Source: Pteria penguin | Lineage: Eukaryota; Mollusca; Bivalvia; Pterioida; Pteriidae | Assembly: GCA_035048485.1 (NCBI GenBank) | Contig: CM068581.1 | Coordinates: 4,232,430-4,296,429 of the forward strand | Direction: 5' to 3' | Length of the DNA stretch: 64,000 bases | Shown: piece after piece, positions 1 through 11,500 of the stretch | Position numbering within the stretch: the stretch's first letter is position 1 | Layout of the letters: each line of letters starts with the position of its first letter | Program-made: the position numbers and the translations under genes | The notes under the pieces: model-generated | Databases searched by the model: none | Told to the model about the DNA's origin: nothing | The model's input: the letters and a program-made list of their open reading frames with translations, nothing else

Positions 1-3000
1 CACTACGGGCATTACAATCTTTGATATACACTACAAGCATTACAATCCTCTGATGTACACTAAGGGCATTACAATCTCCTGATATACACTACAGGCATTA
101 CAATCCTCTGATGTATACTACCAGCATAACAGTCCTCTGATGTATACTACCAGCATTACAGTCCTCTGATGTATACTACCAGGATTACAGTCCTCTGATG
201 TACACTACGGGCATTACAATCTCCTGATATACACTACGGGCATTACAATCTTTGATATACACTACAAGCATTACAATCCTCTGATGTACACTACGGGCAT
301 TACAATCTCCTGATATACACTACAGGCATTACAATCCTCTGATGTATACTACCAGCATAACAGTCCTCTGATGTATACTACCAGCATTACAGTCCTCTGA
401 TGTACACTACGGGCATTACAATCTCTGATATACACTACAAGCATTACAATCCTCTGATGTACACTACGGGCATTACAATCCTCTGATGTACACTACAAGC
501 ATTACAGTAGCCTGAGGTAAACTACCAGCATTACAGTTCCCTGATGTAAACTATCAGAACAACAGTTTCCTAATTACCTAATTAAGTATTACAGTCCTCT
601 GATGCACACTACAAGAATTAAGTCTTCTGATGTACACTACAGCATTACAATCATTTGAGCAATGTACACTACTAGCATTACAGTTCCTTGATTTAGACTA
701 CTAGCACTATAATCCTCTGATGTACACTACAAGCATTACAGTCCTCTGATGTGCACTACAGCATTACAACCATTTGAGCAATGTACACTACTAGCATTAC
801 AGTCCTCTGTTGTACGCTACAAGCATTACAGTCCTGTGCACTACAAGAATTACACACTCTGATGTACATGTATTACAACTAGCATTACAGTCCTCTGATA
901 TACACTACAAGCATTGTAGTCCCATGATGTACACTACCAGTATTTCAATCCTCTGATCAATGCACACTACCAGCATTACAGTCCTCTGATGTACACTACA
1001 AGCATTACAGTCCTTTATGTTCACTACCAGAATAACATTTTCTGGATGTATACTACAGTTACAACAGTCCTCTGAAGTACACTACAAAACTTACAGTCCT
1101 CTGATGTACACTACAGGATTATAATCCTTTGAGCACAGTCCTCTGATCAATGTGCGCAACCAGCATTACAGTCCTCTGATGTATACTACCAGCATAATAG
1201 TCCTCTGATGTATACTACCAGTATTACAGTCCTCTGATGTATACTACCAGCATTACAGTCCTCTGATGTATACTACCAGTATTACAGTCCTCTGATGTAT
1301 ACTAACAGCATTACAGTCCTCTGATGTATACTACCAGAATTACAGTCCTCTGATGTATACTATCTGTAACAGTCCTCTGATGTATACTACCAGCATTACA
1401 GTCCTCTGCTGTATACTACCAGTATTACAGTCCTCTGATGTATACTACCAGTATAAAAGTCCTCTGATGTATACTACCAGCATTACATTCCTCTGATGTA
1501 TACTACCCGCATTACAGTCCTCTGATGTATACTACCAGCATAATAGATTCCTGATGTATACCACGAGCATTTAAATCCTCTGATATACACCATCCGCATT
1601 ACTGTCCTCTGATATACGCTACAAACAATGAAACCCACTCACTAAAAGCATTACAGTACCTTGGTACACCCTATAAGCATTGTCGTACCTCGGTATACAC
1701 TATAAACATTGCAATACCTGGATACACACTACAAGCATTGCCGTACCTCGGTATACACTACCAGCATTGCAGTACCTTGGTACATACTACCGGTATTACA
1801 GTCCTCGGATGCACACTACTAGCATAACAGTCCTCTGATGCACACTACCAGCATAACAGTATTCTGATGCATACTACCAGCATTATAGTCCTCTGATGTA
1901 TACTACCGGTATTACAGTCCTCTGATGTATACTACCGGTATTACAGTTCTCTGATGCATACTACCAGCATTACAGTCCTCTGATGTATACTACCAGAATT
2001 ACAGTCCTCTGATGTATACTATCTGTAACAGTCCTCTGATGTATACTACCAGCATTACAGTCCTCTGCTGTATACTACCAGTATTACAGTCCTCTGATGT
2101 ATACTACCAGCATTACAGTCCTCTGATGTATACTACCAGTATAAAAGTCCTCTGATGTATACTACCAGCATTACATTCCTCTGATGTATACTACCCGCAT
2201 TACAGTCCTCTGATGTATACTACCAGCATAATAGATTCCTGATGTATACCACCAGCATTTAAATCCTCTGATATACACCATCCGCATTACTGTCTTCTGA
2301 TATACGCTACAAACAATGAAACTCACTCACTAAAAGCATTACAGTACCTTGGTACACCCTACAAGCATTGTCGTACCTCGGTATACACTACAAACATTGC
2401 AATACCTGGGTACACACTACAAGCATTGCCGTACCTCGGTATACACTACCAGCATTGCAGTACCTTGGTACATACTACCGGTATTACAGTCCTCGGATGC
2501 ACACTACTAGCATAACAGTCCTCTGATGCACACTACCAGCATAACAGTATTCTGATGCATACTACCAGCATTATAGTCCTCTGATGTATACTACCGGTAT
2601 TACAGTCCTTTGATGTATACTACCGGTATTACAGTTCTCTGATGCATACTACCAGCATTATAGTCCTCTGATGTATACTACCGGTATTACAGTCCTCTGA
2701 TGTATACTACCAGCATTACAGTACTCTGATGTATACTACCAGTATTACAGTCCTCTGATGTATACTACCGGTATAACAGTCCTCTGATGTATATACCAGC
2801 ATAACAGTCCTCTGGTGTATACTACCAGCATAACAGTCCTCTGATGTATACTACCAGCATTACAGTCCTCTGATGTATACTACCGGTATAACAGTCCTCT
2901 GATGTATACTACCAGCATTACAGTCCTCTGATGTATACTACCAGCATTACAGTCCTCTGATGTATACTACCAGCATAATAGATTCCTGATGTATACTACC

Positions 3001-3060
3001 AGCATTTAAATCCTCTGATATACACCATCCGCATTACTGTCCTCTGATATACGCTACAAA
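1..3060. repeat. 29-bp minisatellite, CTCTGATGTA subfamily
   Basis: Tandem array of about 29-bp units; typical units read TACTACCAGCATTACAGTCC then TCTGATGTA. The first 500 bases use a close variant (ACTACGGGCATTACAATCTC core). A marker segment that switches towards the CCTTGGTACA subfamily recurs at about 1,615, 2,303 and 3,050, which gives a higher-order period of about 690-750 bp. The window starts inside the array. Because 29 is not a multiple of 3, the short open frames inside it cycle through all frames and are not genes. Confidence 0.93.
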
Positions 3061-4515
3061 TATTGAAACCCACTCACTAAAAGCATTACAGTACCTTGGT
3101 ACACCCTACAAGCATTGTCGTACCTTGGTATACACTACAAACATTGCAATACCTGGGTACACATTACAAGCATTGCCGTACCTCGGTATACACTACAAGC
3201 ATTGCAGTACCTTGATACATACTACAAGCACTGCATTACCTTGGTACACACTACAAGCATTGCTGTACCTTGTTATACACCACAAGCTTTGCAGTACCTT
3301 GGTATACACTACACGAATTGCAGTACCTTGGTACACATTATAAGCATTGCAGTACCTTGGTACATACTACAAGCATTGCATTACCTTGGTACATTCTACA
3401 AGCATTGCAGTACCTTGGTATACACTACAAGCATTGCAGTACCTTGGTACACATTACAAACATTGCAGTACCTTGCTATACACTACAAGCATTGCAGTAC
3501 CTTGGTACAAACTACAAGCATTACAGTACCTTGGTACACATTTCAAGCATTATAGTACCTTGGTACACGCTACAAACATTGTAGCACCATGTTATACAAT
3601 ACAAGCATTGCAGTACCTTGTTATACACTACACGCGTTGCAGTACCTTGGAACACACTACAAGCATTGCAGTACCTTGGTACAAACTCCAAGCATTGCAG
3701 TACCTTGGCATACACTACAAGCATTGCAGTACCTTGGCACACACTCCAAGCATTGCAGTAACTTGGCATACACTACAGCTACAAGCATTGCAGTACCTTG
3801 GCACACACTCCAAGCATTGCAATAACTTGGCATACACTACAAGCATTGCAGTACCTTGGTACACACTACACGAATTGCAGTACCTTGGTACACACTACAC
3901 GCATTGCAGTACCTTGGTACACACTACACGCATTGCAGTACCTTGGTACACACTCCAAGCATTGCAGTACCTTGGCATACACTACAAGCATTGCAGTACC
4001 TTGGCACACACTCCAAGCATTGCAGTAACTTGGCATACACTACAAGTATTGTAGTACCTTGGTACACACTACACGCATTGCAGTACCTTGGTACACACTA
4101 CACGCATTGCAGTACCTTGGTACACACTACACGCATTGCAGTACCTTGGTACACACTCCAAGCATTGCAGTACCTTGGCATACACTACAAGCATTGCAGT
4201 ACCTTTGTACACACTCCAAGCATTGCAGTACCTTGGCATACACTACAAGTATTGTAGTACCTTGGTACACACTACAAGCATTGCAGTACCTTTGTACACA
4301 CTCCAAGCATTGCAGTACCTTGGTATACACTACAAGCATTGCAGTACCTTGGTACACACTACAAGCATTGCAGTACCTTGGTACACACTCTAAGCATTGC
4401 AGTACCTTGGTACACACTAAACCCATCGCAGTACCTTGATACACACTACAAGCATTGCAGTACCTTGGTACACACTACAAGCATTGCAGTACCTTGGTAT
4501 ACGCTACAAGCATTA
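3061..4515. repeat. 29-bp minisatellite, CCTTGGTACA subfamily
   Basis: Continuation of the preceding array in the same 29-bp register with a different consensus: CACTACAAGCATTGCAGTAC then CTTGGTACA. About 50 units. The shared ACTAC-AGCATT core shows that both subfamilies descend from one monomer. Open frames of 60-235 codons exist in all three plus-strand frames and on the minus strand, as expected of a stop-free unit whose length is not divisible by three. I see no initiation context or domain that would make any of them a protein. Confidence 0.93.
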
Positions 4516-5490
4516 GCCTAAAGGAAGTTGTTATATTGACGTCTACACTTTGTTCATTGGGTTCAAGGAAGTGATATTGACGTATAGAGATGTAGAGACT
4601 TAAAGCATTGGGTTTAGGGAAGTTGTTATATTGACATCCAAAGACTTAAAGCATTGGGTTTAGGGAATTTGTTATATTGACGTCCAGAGACTTAAAGCAT
4701 TGGGTTTAGGGAAGTTGTTATATTGACATCCAGAAACTTAAAGCATTGGGTTTAGGGAATTTGTTATATTGACATCCAAAGACTTAAAGCATTGGGTTTA
4801 GGGAATTTGTTATATTGACGTCCAGAGACTTAAAGCATTGGGTTTAGGGAATTTGTTATATTGACGTCCAGCGACTTAAAGCATTGGGTTTAGGGAATTT
4901 GTTATATTGACGTCCAGAGACTTAAAGCATTGGGTTTAGGGAAGTTGTTATATTGACATCCAGTGTTTTTGAGCAATGGGTTTCAAGGAAGTTACTAAAT
5001 TGACGTCAGGAGACCTGAAGCATTGGGTTTAAGAAGTTGTTATATTGGCGTCACGAGTCTTAGAGCGTTGGGTTCCAGGAAGTTATGATATTGATGTCCA
5101 GAGATTTAAAGCATTGGGTGCAGGGAAGATGTTACATTGACGTCCAGAAACTAAGAGCATAGGGTTCAAGGAAGTTATAATAATGACTTCCAGAGGCTTA
5201 AGGCATTGGGTTCAAAGAAGTTTTTATAATGAAGTCCAGAGACTTAAAGCATTGAGTTCAGAGAAGTTGTTACACTGACATCCAGTGACGTAGAGCACTG
5301 GGTTCAAAGAAGTTGTTATATTGACGTCAGGAGACTTGTAGCAGTGGGTTCAAGGAGTTATTATACCGACTTCCCGAGGCTTCGAATATTAAGTTCAAGG
5401 AAGTTGTTTTATTGACTTCCAGAGGCTTAGAGCATGGAAGCTGATAATTTATATTGACGTCAGGAGACCTGACGCATTGGACTTTTACAA
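4516..5490. repeat. 46-bp minisatellite
   Basis: About 20 units of 46 bp (for example TTGTTATATTGAC at 4,623 and again at 4,669), each carrying ACTTAAAGCATTGGGTTTAG. Units between about 4,610 and 4,960 are nearly identical; those after 4,960 are progressively diverged, so the array was homogenised at its left side. It begins directly at the end of the 29-bp array, with no unique DNA between. Confidence 0.9.
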
Positions 5491-5602
5491 TGACAGTTTA
5501 TTGTACAAACTTTCTCTACTGGATAGAGGCAGTTACACATAGACGTCAAGGTTAAAGGGATCAAGGCTTATTTCCTACTAAAATTGTTACTTACATAAAA
5601 GT

Positions 5603-6275
5603 GACACATTGCTGGTAAATAGTGGTGGCACATTGCTGGTAGATAGTGGTGGCACATTGCTGGTAAATAGTGGTGGCACATTGCTGGTAAATAGTGGTGA
5701 GACATTGCTGGTAAATAGTGGTGGCACATTGCTGGTACACAGTGGTGGCACACTGCTGGTAAATAGTGGGGGCACATTGCTGGTACACAGTGGTGAGACA
5801 TTGCTGGTAAACAGTGGTGGCACACTGCTGGTAAATAGTGGTGGCACATTGCTGGAAAATAGTGGTGGCACATTTCTGGCACATTGCTGGTAAATAGTGG
5901 TGAGACATTGCTGGTAAATAGTGGTGGCACATTGCTGGTAAATAGTGGTGGCACATTGCTGGTAAATAGTGGTGGCACATTGCTGGTACATAGTGAGGGC
6001 ACATTGCTGGTAAATAGTGGTGGCACATAGTGGTGGTACATTGCTGGTAAATAGTGGCGGCACATTGCTGGTACAAAGTTGGTGGTACATTGCTGGCATA
6101 TTGCTGGTAAAGAGTGGTGGCACATTGCTGGTGCATATTAGTGGTACATTGCTGAGTCATTGCTGGTTAAGAGTGGTGGCACATTACTGGTACATTGCTG
6201 GCACATGGCTGGTAAATAGTGGTGGCGCATTGCTGGTACATAATGGTGGTACATTGCCGGTGCATATTAGTGGCA
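5603..6275. repeat. 24-bp minisatellite
   Basis: About 28 units of 24 bp, core GGTGGCACATTGCTGGTAAA. As 24 is a multiple of 3, frames stay open on both strands and encode eight-residue periodic peptides (NSGGTLLV on the plus strand; a CHHYLPAM-type period on the minus strand). I treat these as artefacts of the repeat. Right-hand units after 6,080 carry indels and decay into unique sequence. Confidence 0.92.
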
Positions 6276-6633
6276 TAGCCTTATACATGTATAACTATTG
6301 TCTACAAGAAACAAGTGTGGGCCGGAATGGGATATTTGATAAAACTGCAAAAAAATTTTTTAATCAGAATAACGTTTTAAAATATGTACTGTACAGCTAT
6401 GTGACTATCAGTTAGCAGACATATAAAGACCATAATGATCGAACACAGACGTATAAATCTCCAATATCACTTCCGTTGATATTTCAGCAAATAGTATATA
6501 TTTGGGATCATTTAGACCCATTCAGTACTTAAAGCAATAGCGAGTTTATAGTCTTACGGATTAGCCTGCATATGATATGGAAATGTACTTTTAAAGTTAC
6601 TAGCCATATTATTTACTATTTGTTTTAAACTGA
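6276..6633. other. intergenic, nothing recognised
   Basis: AT-rich unique sequence between the 24-bp array and a SINE. I see no coding potential beyond the run-out of the array frame. Confidence 0.6.
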
Positions 6634-6893
6634 TGGGCTCAGTAGATGAGGTGATCGAAAGGTCCCGGGTTTGACTCCCGCCGTGGTCACATCGGTGCCC
6701 TGTCTTTCAGATGACACAGTAGAAACCGAGGTCCCGTGCCATGGTAGGCATGGCAAATATAAGATCCCCCACTTCTTAGGGAGAGTCCGCTACAAAGGTA
6801 TAAATTTCTATGCAATGCAGCAGGCAGATACCGTTACTATATACGTGAAATAATCGTGGAGTGACGTGAAACAATAATTAATCAATCAATCTA
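6634..6893 (+). mobile_element. tRNA-derived SINE, copy 1
   Basis: A tRNA-like head carries an RNA polymerase III B-box match GGTTTGACTCC at 6,668-6,678 and an A-box-like GGGCTCAGTAGATGAGG about 20 bases upstream. The conserved body follows (CTGTCTTTCAGATGA, GAAACCGAGGTCCCGTG) and the copy ends in an AATCAATCAATC tail. Copy 2 at 18,750-18,968 aligns with it along its length in opposite orientation and shares the ATCA-type tail; copy 3 at 42,848-42,985 has only the head and first part of the body. Head, body and tail are seen; assignment to a named SINE family is not attempted. Confidence 0.75.
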
Positions 6894-7299
6894 CTATTTA
6901 TTTTTAACAATAAAACATAACCAATCTATAAGCAACTGGCTGTTTGCTGGGATAATCAAACCTTAAATGGTTAAACGTTTGGTAGTGGTGTAGCCTTGCT
7001 GGTAAACAAAAATCAAGGTTTATCATCTTGCCAAAAGAAAGAGTTGTAGAATATAATTGGTTATGTTAGTGTAGCATTGTGTATTTTGGAAGTTTAGTAG
7101 GACTTTCATCACACTATATTATCCAAAGGTCACTTACACAACCGAAAAATAATTTTGCTTATGAAGGAAGCACGTCAAATATTCTAAAATTGTAAGGTAA
7201 CAACCCCCCCCCCCCGGAAAAAATATTCCAACAAATTTAATACTCCTCTGCTGTAACGTAAGCCAGCGAAAGTCACGAAGATACTACGCTTACATATAT
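6894..7299. other. intergenic, nothing recognised
   Basis: Unique AT-rich DNA with a poly-C run near 7,205. No gene or repeat recognised. Confidence 0.6.
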
Positions 7300-7699
7300 C
7301 AACAAGCGTAGCTTTTTTTAAAAGCTTAGGTTGCAATCGAAATAGCATTAAATCTTCAAGCTGTTGGTCACAAAGCCAAACAGCTTTATGTAAATAGGAA
7401 TTACATGTACTTGTTTATATGGAAACCATCTTTTATGCCTCGTTGTGAATTTTCCCGCTAAAATTTCTGAAGCCACGCCTCATTTTTCCTTATTAGGAGT
7501 GTAGCCGCGCCTTTTTTCCTCTATAGGAAAGTCTCTAGGGTGCTATCGTTAATATTCGGAAATAAGTTGGTTTTTGTAGTGAGCAAATCTTTTTTTTAAA
7601 TTGTGAAAATAAGATTTATTTCTAGAAATCTCAATATTACAGCAAAATTATGTGCTAATATTGTCTCCTAGTACTAGATTATTACCCAACATGCCACGC
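7300..7699 (+). repeat. ~400-bp dispersed repeat, copy 1
   Basis: This block matches, in reverse complement, 19,501-19,901 from CAACAAGCGTAGCTTTTT to ACCCAACATGCCACGC with many substitutions and short indels. Diagnostic shared stretches are TTTCCCGCTAAAATTT, GCCACGCCTCATTTTT and AGTGAGCAAATCTTTTTTTT. There is no long reading frame, so it resembles a non-autonomous mobile element or a fragment of one. No clear terminal inverted repeats or target duplications were found. Confidence 0.8.
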
Positions 7700-8522
7700 C
7701 GAGGCTGATTGCAATCAAACTTGGTCAGAGAGATGACACGTGCTCTCAGCAGTGAATATAATTCAAATTTTATCATTGGTGTAAAATCCTGGGGATGTGG
7801 CCTTACTGTAGCGCAGAAACGCATGCAATTTTCCCAAACTTATAACAATAAAGCGGACCCAGCCTAGTTAGTGAGGGATATCTATACCGTGTCACTGTAT
7901 ACATGTACCATTACACATCGCCTCGATTCATGCTATTTGATGCGATAGGTAGACACAGGATGATAATTAAGCTTTTCGATAGTCCAAATCCAATTAAACA
8001 CGGACGGTCAGATTAGGAGTCCAGTGGAATATCACTGGACCAGCTGACCTTCGCTGTTTATATATGGAATGTATACAAAATAGAGACAAAATGGAATGGG
8101 CTTTTTAGATCTAAATATTGGTTGTGTCATCGTTTTCTGAACAGCTTTGTTCAGTAATAGATTCCAAGGTCAGTCAATTCCTTTCCGTACATAGCTGATG
8201 GCAAGTCAATATGACCATATATGCCGCGGTTGTCCCCAGAAATGGTGATAAAATGACACTTTTATGTCACTTGTTACAGTTTACATTCAACAGGGTGCCA
8301 AAGTATCCCATTGGGACATCTTCCTCGATTTATATTTGGTGTTAGATACCTCACTGGGACATCTTCTTTGGTGTTAGGTATCTCCTTGGGACATCTTCCT
8401 TGATTTATATATGGTGTTAGGCACTAGAAACAGCTTGAAAATTGCATACATATAATATCAATGATTTTGGTTGTAAATCTGAGTATGTCATCATTCTGAA
8501 AAATGGGTATGAATATAAGACC
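7700..8522. other. intergenic with small inverted and direct repeats
   Basis: No gene recognised. A perfect 8-bp inverted repeat (GTCCAGTG at 8,019-8,026 and CACTGGAC at 8,033-8,040) and about three diverged copies of a GGGACATCTTCCT...GGTGTTAG unit at 8,310-8,425 are the only structures seen. Confidence 0.6.
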
Positions 8523-11500
8523 TGATAGCGAGGCTATAGTGAACCTAAGGAACGAGGCTATAAGGAACACGACCTGGGAGTGAGGCTATAGGGGACACAA
8601 CCTGAACGCGAGGCGATAAGGAACAAGAACTGAGAATGAAGCTATAGAGGTGAAGACCCTGAAGCGAGGGTAAATAGGGCAAGACCTGAAAATGAGGCTA
8701 TAGTTGAGAGACCCTAGAGAGAAGCTACAGGGGACAAGACCAGAGAGCGACACTGTAGGAGAGAAGACCCGAAAGCAAGGCTGTAGGGGAGACTTGAGAG
8801 AGAGAGTCTATAGCGGAGAAGACCTGAGTGCGAGACTATAGGGAACAAGACTTGAGAGTGAAGTTATATGGGACAATACCAGAGAGTCAGGCTAAGGGGA
8901 GAGAGAGGCTACAGGAGACAAGTCCTGAGAGCGAGGCGTTAGTGGAGAAGACCTAAGAGTAAGACTGTAGGGAAAAGAACTGAGAGTAAGGCTATATGGG
9001 AGAAGACCTGAGAGCGAAGCTATAGGGGACAAGACCTGAGAGTGAGGCTATAGGGAGAAGACATTAGAGTGAGATTATAGGGGAGAAGACCTGAGAGTGA
9101 GGCTATGGTGGAGAAGACCTGAAAGTGAGGCTATAAAGGAGGAAGCCAGAGAGCGAGGCTATAGATAAGAAAACCTGGGAGCGAGGACCTGAGAGCGAGG
9201 CTATAGAGGACAATGCCGGAGAGTGAGGCTATAGGGGAGAAGACCTGAAAGCGAGAGTATAAGGAGAACTGAAAGTGAGGTGATAAAGGAGGAAACCCGA
9301 GAGCGAGGCTATAGATAAGAACACCTGGGAGTGAAGATATATGGGAGAAGACCTGAGAGCGAAGCCATAGGGGACAAGACCTGAGAGTGAGGCTATAGGG
9401 AGAAGACATTAGAGTGAGATTATAGGGGAGAAGACCTGAGAGTGAGGCTATAGTGGAGAAGACCTGAAAGTGAGGCTATAAAGGAGGAAGCCAGAGAGCG
9501 AGGCTATAGATAAGAAAACCTGGGAGCGAGGACCTGAGAGCGAGGCTATAGAGGACAATGCCGGAGAGTGAGGCTATAGGGGAGAAGACCTGAGAGCGAG
9601 AGTATAAGGAGAACTGAAAGTGAGGTTATAAAGGAGGAAACCCGAGAGCGAGGCTATAGATAAGAACACCTGGGAGTGAAGATATATGGGAGAAGACCTA
9701 AGAGCGAAGCTATAGGGGACAAGACCTGAGAGTGAGGCTATAGGGAGAAGACATTAGAGTGAGATTATAGGGGAGAAGACCTGAGAGTGAGGCTATAGTG
9801 GAGAAGACCTGAAAGTGAGGCTATAAAGGAGGAAGCCAGAGAGCGAGGCTATAGATAAGAAAACCTGGGAGCGAGGACCTGAGAGCGAGGCTATAGAGGA
9901 CAATGCCGGAGAGTGAGGCTATAGGGGAGAAGACCTGTGAGCGAGGCCATATGGGAAAAGACCTGAAACTGGGGCTATATGGAAAAAGACCTTAGAGCGA
10001 TGATATAGGGAGAAGACATGAGAGTGAGGCTATATGGGAGAAGACCTGAGAGAGGCAATAGTGGAGAAAACTTGAGAGCGAGGATATAGGGGAGAAGACC
10101 TGAAAGTGAGACTATGGGGGAATACCTGGGAGTGAAGCTATAGGGGAGAAGACCTTAGAGAGAAGCTATAGGGGACAAGACATAAGAGCGACGCTATAGG
10201 GAAGAAGACCTGAAAGTGAGGCTATAGGGGAGAAGACCTGAGAGTGAGGCTATAGGGAGAAGACCTGGGAGCGAGGCTATAGGGAGAAGACCTGGGAGCG
10301 AGGCTATAGGGAGAAGACCTGGGAGCTAGGCTATAGGGGAAAAGACCTGAGAGTGATGCTATAGGGAGAAGACCTGAGAGTGATGCTATAGGGAGAAGAC
10401 CTAAGAGTGATGCTATAGGGAGAAGACCTGAGAGTGATGCTATAGGGAGAAGACCTGGGAGCTAGGCTATAGGGAGAAGACCTGGGAGCTAGGCTATAGG
10501 GAGAAGACCTGAGAGTGAGGCTATAGGGAGAAGACCTGAGAGTGAGGCTATAGGGAGAAGACCTGGGAGCGAGGCTATAGGGAGAAGACCTGAGAGTGAG
10601 GCTATAGGGGAAAAGACCTGAGAGTGATGCTATAGGGAGAAGACCTGAGAGTGAGGCTATAGTGGAGAAGACCTGAGAGTGATGCTATAGGGAGAAGACC
10701 TGAGAGTGAGGCTATAGGGAGAAGACCTGGGAGCGAGGCTATAGGGAAAAGACCTGAGAGTGGTGCTATAGGGAGAAGACCTGAGAGTGATGCTATAGGG
10801 AGAAGACCTGAGAGTGAGGCTATAGGGAGAAGACCTGAGAGTGAGGTTATAGGGAGAAGACCTGGGAGCGACGCTATAGGGGAGAAGACCTGAAAGTGAG
10901 ACTATAAAGGAAGAAGCCAGAGAGCGAGGCTATAGATAAGAAAACCTGGGAGCGAGGACCTGAGAGCGAGGCTATAGAGGACAATGCCGGAGAGTGAGGC
11001 TATAGGGGAGAAGACCTGTGAGCGAGGCCATATGGGAAAAGACCTGAAATTGGGGCTATATGGAAAAAGACCTTAGAGCGATGATATAGGGAGAAGACCT
11101 GAGAATGAGGCTATAGGGGAGAAGACCTGAGAGTAAGGTTATAGGAGAGAAGACATGAGAGTGAGGCTATATGGGAGAAGACCTGAGAGAGGCAATAGTG
11201 GAGAAAACTTGAGAGCGAGAATATAGGGAAGAAGACCTGAAAGTGAGACTATGGGGGAATACCTGGGAGTGAAGCTATAGGGGAGAAGACCTTAGAGAGA
11301 AGCTATAGGGGACAAGACATAAGAGCGACGCTATAGGGGAGAAGACCTGAGAGTGAGGCTATAAGGGAAGAAGACCTGGGAGTGAGGCTATAGGGAGAAG
11401 ACCTGGGAGTGAGGCTATAGGGAGAAGACCTGGGAGCTAGGCTATAGGGAGAAGACCTGGGAGCGAGGCTATAGTGGAGAAGACCTGAGAGTGAGGCTAT

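Noticed and set aside
3115..4444. Overlapping open frames of 60-235 codons as small genes
   Set aside because: All lie inside the 29-bp minisatellite, are in every frame on both strands and repeat with the unit.
5568..6160. Three overlapping Cys/His-rich minus-strand frames as a metal-binding protein
   Set aside because: They are the three frames of the same 24-bp minisatellite.
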